Positions 49,488-62,188 of a stretch of DNA of 64,000 nt are shown in pieces. How positions within the stretch are numbered: the stretch's first letter is position 1; every line of letters starts with the position of its first letter. The stretch comes from Rhabditoides inermis (lineage: Eukaryota > Nematoda > Chromadorea > Rhabditida > Rhabditidae). Location of the stretch: the NCBI GenBank assembly GCA_963966185.1, contig CAWZYM010000307.1:250001-314000 (forward strand). The letters run 5' to 3'. A program made the translations under genes and the position numbers. Below the pieces are notes generated by a model. It was not told the DNA's origin and searched no databases. It saw only the letters and a program-made list of their open reading frames with translations.

Positions 49488-51904
49488 ATGCGCCTCGCGC
49501 TTCTTCTGCTCTCCTTTGCCCTCGCTGTCGGCATGTCCGCTGATGTTCATGTTGCCGTCAAGTCCGGGAAAATTTTCCAACAAGGAGGGGCGCTTATCGT
49601 TCTCGACAAGACTTACGGTAACATTACTATTTCCATTACACCCAACCCCTCTCATTCAGGCCTCGACTTTACTACTGGAGAGGAAATCTTCCGTAATGGC
49701 CGGAGTAATATTTTCATCTAGGATTTTTTTTGTCATCGATGTGCACTGCATTGTTTAGAGCATGTTCTGTTTGAGTGGAGAGTTGATACGACTGATCGAG
49801 TGATAAATCAGTGCAAGAAGCTTTCCCATCTATACGACTCTATTCACACGAACATCATTCTTGGACAGCCTCAATCTGCGGTGGGGGGGGTCATCCAATA
49901 CGGAACATCTATATTTGCAAACAACTCATTAGACTGTTCCTGTGTATGGCGTGAGTGAGAATATAAGCGAAGAGATCTCCATTGCTACTGCCATGTTTTC
50001 TCTGGCCGTTGTTATCGATAAGTATAAGTCTGTCGTTCCTGCATGGAAAGTAAGTTTCGCTTACTGTTTTCTTTTCTCTCTCTTCACATTCAATTGCAGC
50101 TGAGACAAGTGACGTATGTGTATGATGGTCCCATCTCTCGCCAGATTCTCTCCCGTATTGGAGTGCAATCTACCATCCAGATCGATAGAGCTCTCACATT
50201 CTCTCGCAATATTGTTTGCAATCCAACTGTCCGATTCGAACTTCGAGAGGAGGGTCTATTCCAGAACAATGCGGACGTGACAATTTCTCTTCAAAAGCCC
50301 GGTACAGTATATCAGCACTTCATGCTAACTACACGTATGCTCTGTGACTCTATCATTTAAGTTCACATGCCGAACATTCAAAATGGAGACTACTTTCGAG
50401 TTCACGGGCAAAGTTAGCATTAACTGTTTTCACATAAAAAACAAACACATCTGTAGAATTCATGTACGTTGACTGCAACTCGTTGTCAACTTCGAAGTCT
50501 GTGCGAATGGGAGAGATTTGTATGAAATATGATGAGCTTTTCGAAGACCTTCTCTTCCCACATCAACCGGTCATACTGGTAACTCTTTTTTTAAATTATA
50601 TTTCTTCACATTTCTTGATGAAGGTTATCCCATTGATTGGCGTGTCTGCCAATGTCTCGAAAGAGTTGTCGTTTGCATTGGGACTGGACCGCCTCGCGTC
50701 CCATCTCGCTGCTAACAAGACTATGCATCGAAGGCTATCGGTGTGTCACCAATAATGATATTATTTTCACTCCCAATGTTTAGATAAACCACGTGATTTT
50801 CGTGACCGACGGAGACGCAGCCATCACTCGCAACAACTTCCAGATGATGATTACTATTGTCGAGTTCTGCGCTATTGAAGAATTCAAAGCGTACACGGAT
50901 AGGATCTGTGACTCGGCTTATTATGATTCTCTGAGTGGACAGTTGGAGGCGAGGCATCGATCGGAGGCAACTACGATTACGTCACCGACCCGCTCCGACT
51001 CGCTTGTCGCCATCTCTCCTCTTCCGATCCGTCCGCCTGGCGCTACTCACAGTCCTTCCAGCGACGAGGAAGTACCCCTGTCAGCTATCAAAAAGCGAAT
51101 AATCGACGCAATGATGACGTCGCCGAAATCAGATCGTGTTTCTTCATTTCCAAAACCAACAAGTCTAACCTGTTCGAGCGACGATGATCTACCTCTCTCC
51201 ACTATCAAACAGAACAGGAACGAACGCTGCAAGAATGTACTGTTTTGTTTTCCACAAGTTATTTACTTTTGTTTTAGCCGACTGGATTTTCGTTCTTGCG
51301 TGACAAATTGTCGAAATCGATCAGGGATGCAAAACGTGTGATTGGAGTGAACAAAACTGAAACTGAGGTAGTACTGCAGTTTTGTTGAACGCGTATCATT
51401 TGTCCGATATAGAACACTTCTAAGACGCCTACTACTTTGACAGAAACGAGCGAATCATCGAACTTTGTCCGCACCGGACTGCAGAAATCTGTACGAAAAT
51501 ACAAAACTTTCAAAAAAAGACTCGCCGATAGTCTTCCAGTTCCTCACAAGTACGATGTTTTTATTATATTTGCATTATCAGGTAACCTACTACCCTTGTC
51601 AGACCATCCACTTCTAATCTCGGGAATAACTCTGTTTCTACTATGAACGGACTTGATTATGATACTCAGGGTAAAATGATCAAAACATAAAACAAAATAA
51701 AGTGTTGTTGTTCAGCACTATCCAATCTGTCTCCTGAGTCGCCCGCTACTCCGAGAAAAGTACAGAAATTCTCAAACAATGATGATGTAGTAACGCCAAG
51801 TACGTATATATACCTAATACGTTTCATTTCGAAACATCTCAGGTCTGCTCTCTCTAGAGTGTGAGACGCGCGCGCGAGCACTCTATATATACTTTCGATC
51901 TTGA
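49488..51904 (+). CDS. Multi-exon gene of unknown family embedded in the array (about 595 codons)
   Basis: I joined exons by hand at GT-AG sites: 49488-49617, 49660-49692, 49759-49880, 49933-50049, 50100-50301, 50362-50412, 50457-50578, 50624-50740, 50784-51236, 51278-51367, 51413-51549, 51603-51670, 51716-51799, then 51843-51904. Introns are 41-66 bp. All phases fit, no internal stop occurs, and the total is divisible by three. The product begins with a hydrophobic stretch (MRLALLLLSFALAVG) that could be a signal peptide. Two tandem copies of a 150-160-residue domain follow (residues about 19-168 and 175-332), then a roughly 240-residue tail rich in SP/TP and basic/acidic residues. The tail looks nuclear, so the signal peptide is doubtful and a start at the Met of MSADV (49533) is possible. 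The last exon lies in repeat DNA and ends at TGA 51902-51904, so the native 3' end is probably lost. The intron at 49881 has an unusual donor (GTGGGG). I recognise no family; secreted and nuclear roles both remain open. Confidence 0.72.
49542..50201 (+). other. Domain copy 1 of the embedded gene
   Basis: This part is encoded by the end of exon 1, exons 2-4 and the start of exon 5, with intervening intron phases 1, 1, 0, 0. Key words are SGKIFQQGGALIVLDK, then FEWRVDTTD, VYGVSENISEEIS and VTYVYDG. It aligns with copy 2 across its length. The 117-bp exon (49933-50049) matches the 117-bp exon of copy 2 at 12 of 39 residues without gaps. The predicted character is mixed strand and helix; the fold is not recognised. 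Confidence 0.65.
50220..50885 (+). other. Domain copy 2 of the embedded gene
   Basis: This part has the same exon layout and phases as copy 1. Exon 50457-50578 (122 bp) pairs with 49759-49880 (122 bp), and 50624-50740 (117 bp) pairs with 49933-50049 (117 bp). Key words are EEGLFQNNADVTISLQK, NGDYFRV, LIGVSANVSKELS and VIFVTDG. Matching exon lengths and phases show that the copies arose by duplication of an intron-containing gene segment. Confidence 0.65.
50886..51799 (+). other. Ser/Thr-Pro-rich tail of the embedded gene
   Basis: The coding segments here (intervening introns at 51237, 51368, 51550 and 51671) give a low-complexity tail. It holds a repeated acidic motif, SSDEEVPLSAIKK (about 51057) and SSDDDLPLSTIKQ (about 51174). 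Several SP/TP sites (TSPTRS, ISPLP, TSPKS, LSPES, ATPRK) and a basic patch KSVRKYKTFKKR (about 51490) are present. It is probably disordered; nuclear location and proline-directed phosphorylation are inferences. An AATAAA at 51696 inside the intron starting at 51671 could allow an earlier mRNA end. Confidence 0.6.
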
Positions 51905-53226
51905 AATGGGACATGTGACCAAAGGGGACATCGTCCGCGCGCGCGTCGCGCCCTCTTTCGGCGGTCGCCGTCGCTCGCTCGACGCAGCCACGTCCTCGCC
52001 CCTCTACCAGCACCTACTTCTATATTACATCTTTAATCCCTGAAAGTTTCAAATCTCTACCTCTTTTCGCATTCTCGCAACGCCTCTCGCAAGATGGCTC
52101 CTTTTTTCGCGCGACCGCGTTTTGCGCGCTCTCCAGCACCTTTCACAGGCCGCGCAGCGAGACGGCGTTTCCGCTGGCGTGTAGAGCGCATTTGAATTAG
52201 TATTTGACGCGATGGTTGGCACCATTCCGGCTACTTTTGACTCCTGAAACAAGGACCTGAAAATGGGAAAAATTCTCGATGCGCCCAGTTGTCTCAACTA
52301 TTTTGCAATCGCACTCTAACCGTCTGCCGTGCTCTCTCGCCTACCCCGCCGCCGCAATCGAATAGAGGCGATTTCTCTCTCCGAGTCACTCTTCTGGCGC
52401 TCGCCGCGGACGTATCTTTGCGTTTCATGACATGAAATTTGACATGCACCTTCTACTCACATCATCTGACGTCTCCTCCAATTTTCAGCACGTTTCGCCG
52501 ACTTTTGGCGACTTTACACAGTAAAGGAGGCAGAATTGTCGTGTTTTCTCGACGGAATCAGATTCTCCGTGTCAGATTACCCCTATTCCAATAGTAACAT
52601 TTTCAAATTTGACCTCTACACGCCGGCTGGCACGTCATCGCGGGGTACACGGCGCCGAGGTGAGACTATGGCGGCGGGCTTCAAACAGAGTGAGGCGGTC
52701 GCAGTGGGTCACAGGGTCAACCGATTGGAATGATCAATATTTCTATCGATTCCTCTCGGCAATCCCAGTCTCCCTATCCACTTCTTGTTTCATAATTTTG
52801 CGTTTCAGTACTCAATTTGAAGGTCACAATTTCGTTCACTACAGTGATAAAGAAAGTGAGGTTACAAGTCTTTGTAGTCATCCAATCTTTTCAAATAGTT
52901 AATTAATTGATTTCTCTCGGCCGTCCGGATCTCACTTTCCTACTCATACCACATGAATTTCACTTTCAGTACTGAATGTCGGTGGCAGCGCAAAGACAAC
53001 GTTTATCTGCTCATATCTCGCGATTTTAGTTAGTAAAGATTGTATTTTGACGACGGAATCGAGTTCACCGTGCCAGATTACATGTATTGGCGTCTTTACA
53101 TTTTAAAAATTCTCTTTAACACCCGTCTGGCACGTCGTCGCGGGGTGCACCGAGGAGCTCTCTTTTTCTCTCTTTCTCTTCATTGCGAACGTGGTGTCTT
53201 ATCTTGGTAGTTCATAGTACGTTCAT

Positions 53227-53267
<41 letters not shown>

Positions 53268-54113
53268 TCTTCTTTCTCTCTCCCTTTGCACGCCACAACA
53301 TTTACACTGTTTTTCCCACTCCGACTATGAGATTACTGTAGCCACATGAAATGTATCTATCTGATCACAGTCAGTCTCTTGTGAGACCTTTTTTAAAGTT
53401 CGAAACGTACACAACAAACTGGTAGGGTTGATCTGTTTTGATTTCACGAACCCGGAATAAAAAGTAATTGTGTATATCGCGCAGCAGTCTCGCCCGCCCC
53501 TGGCAAGGCACCAGTCAGAGAGAGTCGACTGTTTATGACCGGCCCCTCCTCTCGCGCACCGGACCATGTGCCACTCTGCTCTTCCCTTTCACTCACATTG
53601 ATTGTGCTTGTGTTCTCGCCTCGCCCCGCTGTTGCGCGTACTCGTACTGTTTCCAAAAATTCATTTGTTAGTGAACATCACATTGAGTTGTTTCTTTCTC
53701 TGTCTCTCACAGTCTGTCTCTACTCTCTGCTCTTTCATTTTTCTTGCTCGCTCTCCACTCGCTATTTTTTTCTTGCAGTTGCGGGCGCGCCCCAAGTCCG
53801 CTGGTTCACTTTTGTTTCGCAACACTCCGGTCACACAGTCTTCTGCCACTCGGCTCCTCCCCCACTCACTCACTCACTCACTCTGTTCTCGCCTCGCCTC
53901 GCGATTTTGCGCGAGCTGTTTTCAACTTCTCTGTGTTCTACTTCAAACATTTTTATACCGTACTCCAAAGTCCGTACGGCTACAGTACTCTCAATAAAAC
54001 AATAATCCGTCTACCTTAAACTGTTCGCTCATTTTCGCATCACAACGCTTCTGTCGCACACTTTCTTCTCAGTGAGCATGTAGCTCTTCTCTCTCTATCT
54101 ATCTCTCTATCTA

Positions 54114-54156
<43 letters not shown>

Positions 54157-54256
54157 GCCTCTCACTCATCTCTCTTTCTCAGAAAGAAAGACGCTCTTCA
54201 GTGCGAAGGTAGTGTTAGTGTCTTCTCTTCTTAGTTCATAGTTAGTTTATAGTTAG

Positions 54257-54292
<36 letters not shown>

Positions 54293-54401
54293 TCTCTCTT
54301 TCACCCCTATTTCTCCTGCGTGCACCCTCATTACTCCCTCGTTTTGCCTCCGACACCTCTCCCTCATCCTCGAAAAAGGTCCGTCTTAGTCAGTAGCTAG
54401 T
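51845..54401 (+). repeat. Array unit 26, P2, body C (2557 bp)
   Basis: Array sequence resumes exactly at the unit start, right after the AGGT that ends the gene segment. TATATATA is at 51884-51891. It is body C with the decayed internal copy at about 53045-53160, a single 85-bp module of the CAACACTCCGG type, and interrupted CT/CTAT tracts near 54091-54151 and 54263-54300. Confidence 0.95.
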
Positions 54402-56275
54402 CTGCGCTCTCTAGAGTGTGAGACGCGCGCGCACTCTATATATACTTTCGATCTTGAAATGGGACATGTGACCAAAGGGGACATCGTCCGCGCGCGCGTC
54501 GCGCCCTCTTTCGGCGGTCGCCGTCGCTCGCTCGAGGCAGCCACGTCCTCGCCCTTCTACCAGCACCTTCTTCTATATCGAATCTCTACGCTCTGAAAGT
54601 TTCACGTCTCTATCTCTTTTCGCGTTCTCGCAACGCCTTTCGCAAGATGGCTTCTTTTTTCGCGCGACCGCGTTTTGCGCGCTCTCCAGCACCTTTCACA
54701 GGCCGCGCAGCGAGACGGCGTTTGCGCTGGCGTGTAGAGCGCGTTTGAATTAGTGTTTGACGCGAGGGTTGGCTCCATTCCGGCTACTTTCGACCCCTGA
54801 AACAAGGACCCGAAAATGGGAAAAATTTTCGATGCGCCCAGTTGTCTCGACTATTTTGCAATCGCACTCTAACCGTCTGCCGTACTCTCTCGCCTACCCC
54901 GCCGCGATTGAATAGAGGCGATTTCTCTCTCCGAGTCACTCTTCTGGCGCTCGCCGCGGGCGTATCTTTGCGTTTCATGACATGAAATTTGACATGCACC
55001 TTCTACTCACGTCATCTGACGTCTCCTCCAATTTTCAGCGCATTTCGCCGACATTTGGCGACTTTACGCAGTAAAGGAGGCAGAATTGTCGTGTTTTCTC
55101 GACGGAATCAGATTCTCCGTGTCAGATTACCCCTATTCCAATAGAAACATTTTCAAATTTGACCTCTACACGCCGGCTGGCACGCCATCGCGGGGTACAC
55201 GGCGCCGAGGTGAGACTATGGCGGCGGGCTTCAAACAGAGTGAGGCGGTCGCAGTGGGTCACAGGGTCAACCGATTGGGGTGATCAATAGCTCTATCGAT
55301 TCCTCTCGGCAATCCGAGTCTCCCTATCCACTTCTTGTATCCTTATTTTGAGTTTCAGTACTCAATTTGAAGGTCACAATTTCGTTCACTACAGTGATGT
55401 ATCTATCTGATCACAGTCAGTCTCTTGTGAGACTTTTTTTAAAGTTCGAAACGTACACAACAAACTGGTAGGGTTGATCTGTTTTGATTTCACGAACCCG
55501 GAATAAAAAGTAATTGTGTATATCGCGCAGCAGTCTCGCCCGCCCCTGGCAAGGCACCAGTCAGAGAGAGTCGACTGTTTATGACCGGCCCCTCCTCTCG
55601 CGCACCGGACCATGTGCCACTCTGCTCTTCCCTTTCACTCTCATTGATTGTGCTTGCGTTCTCGCCTCGCCTCGCTGTTGCGCGTACTCGTACTGTTTCC
55701 AAAACATCATTTGTTAGTGAACATCACTTTGAGTTGTTTCTTTCTCTGTCTCTCACAGTCTGTCTCTACTCTCTGCTCTTTCAGTTTTCTTTCTCGCTCT
55801 CCAATCGGTATTTTTTTTGTCTTGCAGTTGCGGGCGCGCCCCAAGTCCGCTCACTCATTTTTGTTTCGCAATACACTGGTCACACAGTCTCCTGGCTTTT
55901 TTTTTCTTGCAGTTGCAGGCGCGCCCCAAGTCCGCTGGCTCACTTTTGTTTCGCAACACTCCGGTCACACAGTCTCCTGCCACTCGGCTCCTCCCCCACT
56001 CACTCACTCACTCTGTTCTCGCCTCGCCTCGCGGTTTTGCGCGAGCTGTTTTCAACTTCTCTGTTCTACTTCAAACATTTTTATACCGTACTCCAAAGTC
56101 CGTACGGTTACAGTACTCTCAATAAAACAATAATCCGTCTACCTAAAACTGTTCGCTCATTTTCGCATCACAACTCTTTCTCTGCCTCTCACTCATCTCT
56201 CTTTCTCAGAAAGAGAGACGCTCTTCAGTGCGAAGGTAGTGTCTTCTCTTCTTAGTTCATAGTTAGTTGATAGTT

Positions 56276-56343
<68 letters not shown>

Positions 56344-56440
56344 CCCTCTTTCTCCTGCGTGCACCCTCATTACTCCCTCGTTTTGCCTCCGACACCTCTC
56401 CCTCATCATCGAAAAAGGTCCGTCTTAGTCAGTAGCTAGT
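54402..56440 (+). repeat. Array unit 27, short P2, mosaic to body A (2039 bp)
   Basis: TATATATA is at 54437-54444. The 5' part is P2/C-like with private substitutions (GCGCGTTTGAATTAGTG, GGCTCCATTCC). From about 54900 onward it is body A. It carries CCCCCC for CACCCC at 56340-56345. Confidence 0.95.
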
Positions 56441-58310
56441 CTGCTCTCTACTAGAGTGCGCGCCAGCACTCTATATATACTTTCGATCTTGAAATGGGAC
56501 ATGTGATCAAAGGGGACATCGTCCGCGCGCGCGTCGCGCCCTCTTTCGGCGGTCGCTGTCGCTCGCTCCAGGCAGCCACGTCTTCGCCCCTTCACCAGCA
56601 CCTACTTCTATATCGAATCTCTACGTCCTGAAAGTTTCACGTCTCTATCTCTTTTCTCGTTCTCGCAAAGCCTCTCGCAAAATGGCTTCTTTTTTCGCGC
56701 GACCGCGTTTTGCGCGCTCCCCAGCACCTTTCACAGGCCGCGCAGCGAGACGGCGTTTGCGCTGGCGTGTAGAGCGCATTTGAATTAGTATTGGACGCGA
56801 GGGTTGGCACCATTCCGGCTACTTTTGACTCCTGAAACAAGGACCTGAAAATGGGAAAAATTCTCGATGCGCCCAGTTGTCTCAACTATTTTGCAATCGC
56901 ACTCTAACCGTCTGCCGTGCTCTCTCGCCTACCCCGCCGCGATTGAATAGAGGCGATTTCTCTCTCCGAGTCACTCTTCTGGCGCTCGCCGCGGGCGTAT
57001 CTTTGCGTTTCATGACATGAAATTTGACATGCACCTTCTACTCACGTCATCTGACGTCTCCTCCAATTTTCAGCGCATTTCGCCGACATTTGGCGACTTT
57101 ACGCAGTAAAGGAGGCAGAATTGTCGTGTTTTCTCGACGGAATCAGATTCTCCGTGTCAGATTACCCCTATTCCAATAGAAACATTTTCAAATTTGACCT
57201 CTACACGCCGGCTGGCACGCCATCGCGGGGTACACGGCGCCGAGGTGAGACTATGGCGGCGGGCTTCAAACAGAGTGAGGCGGTCGCAGTGGGTCACAGG
57301 GTCAACCGATTGGGGTGATCAATAGCTCTATCGATTCCTCTCGGCAATCCGAGTCTCCCTATCCACTTCTTGTATCCTTATTTTGAGTTTCAGTACTCAA
57401 TTTGAAGGTCACAATTTCGTTCACTACAGTGATGTATCTATCTGATCACAGTCAGTCTCTTGTGAGACTTTTTTTAAAGTTCGAAACGTACACAACAAAC
57501 TGGTAGGGTTGATCTGTTTTGATTTCACGAACCCGGAATAAAAAGTAATTGTGTATATCGCGCAGCAGTCTCGCCCGCCCCTGGCAAGGCACCAGTCAGA
57601 GAGAGTCGACTGTTTATGACCGGCCCCTCCTCTCGCGCACCGGACCATGTGCCACTCTGCTCTTCCCTTTCACTCTCATTGATTGTGCTTGCGTTCTCGC
57701 CTCGCCTCGCTGTTGCGCGTACTCGTACTGTTTCCAAAACATCATTTGTTAGTGAACATCACTTTGAGTTGTTTCTTTCTCTGTCTCTCACAGTCTGTCT
57801 CTACTCTCTGCTCTTTCAGTTTTCTTTCTCGCTCTCCAATCGGTATTTTTTTTGTCTTGCAGTTGCGGGCGCGCCCCAAGTCCGCTCACTCATTTTTGTT
57901 TCGCAATACACTGGTCACACAGTCTCCTGGCTTTTTTTTTCTTGCAGTTGCAGGCGCGCCCCAAGTCCGCTGGCTCACTTTTGTTTCGCAACACTCCGGT
58001 CACACAGTCTCCTGCCACTCGGCTCCTCCCCCACTCACTCACTCACTCTGTTCTCGCCTCGCCTCGCGGTTTTGCGCGAGCTGTTTTCAACTTCTCTGTT
58101 CTACTTCAAACATTTTTATACCGTACTCCAAAGTCCGTACGGTTACAGTACTCTCAATAAAACAATAATCCGTCTACCTAAAACTGTTCGCTCATTTTCG
58201 CATCACAACTCTTTCTCTGCCTCTCACTCATCTCTCTTTCTCAGAAAGAGAGACGCTCTTCAGTGCGAAGGTAGTGTCTTCTCTTCTTAGTTCATAGTTA
58301 GTTGATAGTT

Positions 58311-58372
<62 letters not shown>

Positions 58373-58471
58373 ACCCCTCTTTCTCCTGCGTGCACCCTCA
58401 TTACTCCCTCGTTTTGCCTCCGACACCTCTCCCTCATCATCGAAAAAGGTCCGTCTTAGTCAGTAGCTAGT
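56441..58471 (+). repeat. Array unit 28, P1, body A (2031 bp)
   Basis: Near-identical to the reference unit. TATATATA is at 56472-56479. Confidence 0.97.
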
Positions 58472-60341
58472 CTGCTCTCTACTAGAGTGCGCGCCAGCAC
58501 TCTATATATACTTTCGATCTTGAAATGGGACATGTGATCAAAGGGGACATCGTCCGCGCGCGCGTCGCGCCCTCTTTCGGCGGTCGCTGTCGCTCGCTCC
58601 AGGCAGCCACGTCTTCGCCCCTTCACCAGCACCTACTTCTATATCGAATCTCTACGTCCTGAAAGTTTCACGTCTCTATCTCTTTTCTCGTTCTCGCAAA
58701 GCCTCTCGCAAAATGGCTTCTTTTTTCGCGCGACCGCGTTTTGCGCGCTCCCCAGCACCTTTCACAGGCCGCGCAGCGAGACGGCGTTTGCGCTGGCGTG
58801 TAGAGCGCATTTGAATTAGTATTGGACGCGAGGGTTGGCACCATTCCGGCTACTTTTGACTCCTGAAACAAGGACCTGAAAATGGGAAAAATTCTCGATG
58901 CGCCCAGTTGTCTCAACTATTTTGCAATCGCACTCTAACCGTCTGCCGTGCTCTCTCGCCTACCCCGCCGCGATTGAATAGAGGCGATTTCTCTCTCCGA
59001 GTCACTCTTCTGGCGCTCGCCGCGGGCGTATCTTTGCGTTTCATGACATGAAATTTGACATGCACCTTCTACTCACGTCATCTGACGTCTCCTCCAATTT
59101 TCAGCGCATTTCGCCGACATTTGGCGACTTTACGCAGTAAAGGAGGCAGAATTGTCGTGTTTTCTCGACGGAATCAGATTCTCCGTGTCAGATTACCCCT
59201 ATTCCAATAGAAACATTTTCAAATTTGACCTCTACACGCCGGCTGGCACGCCATCGCGGGGTACACGGCGCCGAGGTGAGACTATGGCGGCGGGCTTCAA
59301 ACAGAGTGAGGCGGTCGCAGTGGGTCACAGGGTCAACCGATTGGGGTGATCAATAGCTCTATCGATTCCTCTCGGCAATCCGAGTCTCCCTATCCACTTC
59401 TTGTATCCTTATTTTGAGTTTCAGTACTCAATTTGAAGGTCACAATTTCGTTCACTACAGTGATGTATCTATCTGATCACAGTCAGTCTCTTGTGAGACT
59501 TTTTTTAAAGTTCGAAACGTACACAACAAACTGGTAGGGTTGATCTGTTTTGATTTCACGAACCCGGAATAAAAAGTAATTGTGTATATCGCGCAGCAGT
59601 CTCGCCCGCCCCTGGCAAGGCACCAGTCAGAGAGAGTCGACTGTTTATGACCGGCCCCTCCTCTCGCGCACCGGACCATGTGCCACTCTGCTCTTCCCTT
59701 TCACTCTCATTGATTGTGCTTGCGTTCTCGCCTCGCCTCGCTGTTGCGCGTACTCGTACTGTTTCCAAAACATCATTTGTTAGTGAACATCACTTTGAGT
59801 TGTTTCTTTCTCTGTCTCTCACAGTCTGTCTCTACTCTCTGCTCTTTCAGTTTTCTTTCTCGCTCTCCAATCGGTATTTTTTTTGTCTTGCAGTTGCGGG
59901 CGCGCCCCAAGTCCGCTCACTCATTTTTGTTTCGCAATACACTGGTCACACAGTCTCCTGGCTTTTTTTTTCTTGCAGTTGCAGGCGCGCCCCAAGTCCG
60001 CTGGCTCACTTTTGTTTCGCAACACTCCGGTCACACAGTCTCCTGCCACTCGGCTCCTCCCCCACTCACTCACTCACTCTGTTCTCGCCTCGCCTCGCGG
60101 TTTTGCGCGAGCTGTTTTCAACTTCTCTGTTCTACTTCAAACATTTTTATACCGTACTCCAAAGTCCGTACGGTTACAGTACTCTCAATAAAACAATAAT
60201 CCGTCTACCTAAAACTGTTCGCTCATTTTCGCATCACAACTCTTTCTCTGCCTCTCACTCATCTCTCTTTCTCAGAAAGAGAGACGCTCTTCAGTGCGAA
60301 GGTAGTGTCTTCTCTTCTTAGTTCATAGTTAGTTGATAGTT

Positions 60342-60409
<68 letters not shown>

Positions 60410-60508
60410 ACCCCTCTTTCTCCTGCGTGCACCCTCATTACTCCCTCGTTTTGCCTCCGACACCTCTCCCTCATCATCGAAAAAGGTCCGTCTTAGTCAG
60501 TAGCTAGT
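58472..60508 (+). repeat. Array unit 29, P1, body A (2037 bp)
   Basis: Near-identical to the reference unit. TATATATA is at 58503-58510. Confidence 0.97.
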
Positions 60509-61987
60509 CTGCGCCCCTAAAGCGAGGTGAGGCGCCCGCGCGTATATATGGTTTCGTTGGCAAAGGGGACATGTGACCAAAGGGGACATCGCCCGCGCGC
60601 GTGTCGCGCCCTCTTTCGGCGGTCGCCGTCGCTCGCTCGAGGCAGCCACGTCCTCGCTCCTCTACCAGCACCTACTTCTATATCGAATCTCTACGCCCTG
60701 AAAGTTTCACGTCTCTATCTCTTTTCGCGTTCTCGCAACGCCTCTCGCAAAGTGGCTTCTTTTTTCGCGCGACTCTGTTTTGCGCGCTCTCCAGCGCCTT
60801 TCACAGGCCGCGCAGCGAGACGGCGTTTGCGCTGGCGTATAGAGCGCATTCGAATTAGTATTTGACGCGAGGGTTGGCACCATTCCGGCTACTTTCGACT
60901 CCTGAAACAAGGACCTGAAAATGGGAAAAATTCTCGATGCGCCCAGTTGTCTCGACTATTTCGCAATCGCACTCTAACCGTCTGCCGTGCTCTCTCGCCC
61001 ACCCCGCCGCCGCATTCGAATAGAGGCGATTTCTCTCTCCGAGTCACTCTTCTGAGGCTCGCCGCGGGCCTATCTTTGCGTTTCATGACATGAAATTTGA
61101 CATGCACCTTCTACTCACGTCATCTGACGTCTCCTCCAATTTTCAGCACGTTTCGCCGACTTTTGGCGACTTTACATAGTAAAGGAGGCAGAATTGTCGT
61201 GTTTTCTCGACGGAATCAGATTCTCCGTGTCAGATTACCCCTATTCCAATAGAAACATTTTCAAATTTGACCTCTACACGCCGGCTGGCACGTCATCGCG
61301 GGGTACACGGCGCCGAGGTGAGGCGACTGTCGTTTGTAGTCATCCAATCTTTTCAAATAAAAAATTAAATGATTCCTCTCGGCCGTCCGGATCTCACTTT
61401 CCTACTCATACCACATGAATTTCACTTTCAGTACTGAATTTCGGTGGCAACGCAAAAACAACGTTTATCTGCTCATATCTCGCGATTTTAATTAGTAAAG
61501 ATTGTATTTTGACGACGCACAACAAACTGGTAGCATTTTCGGGTGATCTGTTTTGATTTCACGAACCCGGAATAAAAAGTAATTGTGTATATCGCGCAGC
61601 AGTCTCGCCCGCCCCTGGCAAGGCACCAGTCAGAGAGAGTCGACTGTTTATGACCGGCCCCTGCTCTCGCGCACCGGACCATGTGCCACTCTGCTTTTCC
61701 CTTTCACACTCATTTTTGTTTCGCAACACTCCGGTCACACAGTCTCCTGCCACTCGGCTCCTCCCCCACTCACTCACGCACTCACTCACTCTGTTCTCGC
61801 CTCGCCTCGCTGTTTTGCGCGAGCTGTTTTCAACTTCTCTGTTCTACTTCAAACATTTTTATACCGTACTCCAAAGTCCGTACGGCTACAGTACTCTCAA
61901 TAAAACAATAATCCGTCACCTGAAACTGTTCGCTCATTTTCGCATCACAACGCTGCTGTCGCACACTTTCTTCTCAGTGAACATGTA

Positions 61988-62041
<54 letters not shown>

Positions 62042-62147
62042 CTCTGCCTCTCACTCATCTCTCTTTCTCAGAAAGAGAGACGCTCTTCAGTGCGAAGGTA
62101 GTGTCTTCTCTTCTTAGTTCATAGTTAGTTTATAGTTAGTTTCTTTC

Positions 62148-62188
<41 letters not shown>

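Noticed and set aside
49302..49655. 117-codon minus-strand frame over the gene's first exon
   Set aside because: It is antisense to a better-supported spliced + strand model and partly in repeat DNA.
49327..49758. 143-codon + strand frame in another phase at the gene start
   Set aside because: It is incompatible with the exon chain that joins cleanly to the downstream exons; it has a compositionally biased hydrophobic stretch only.
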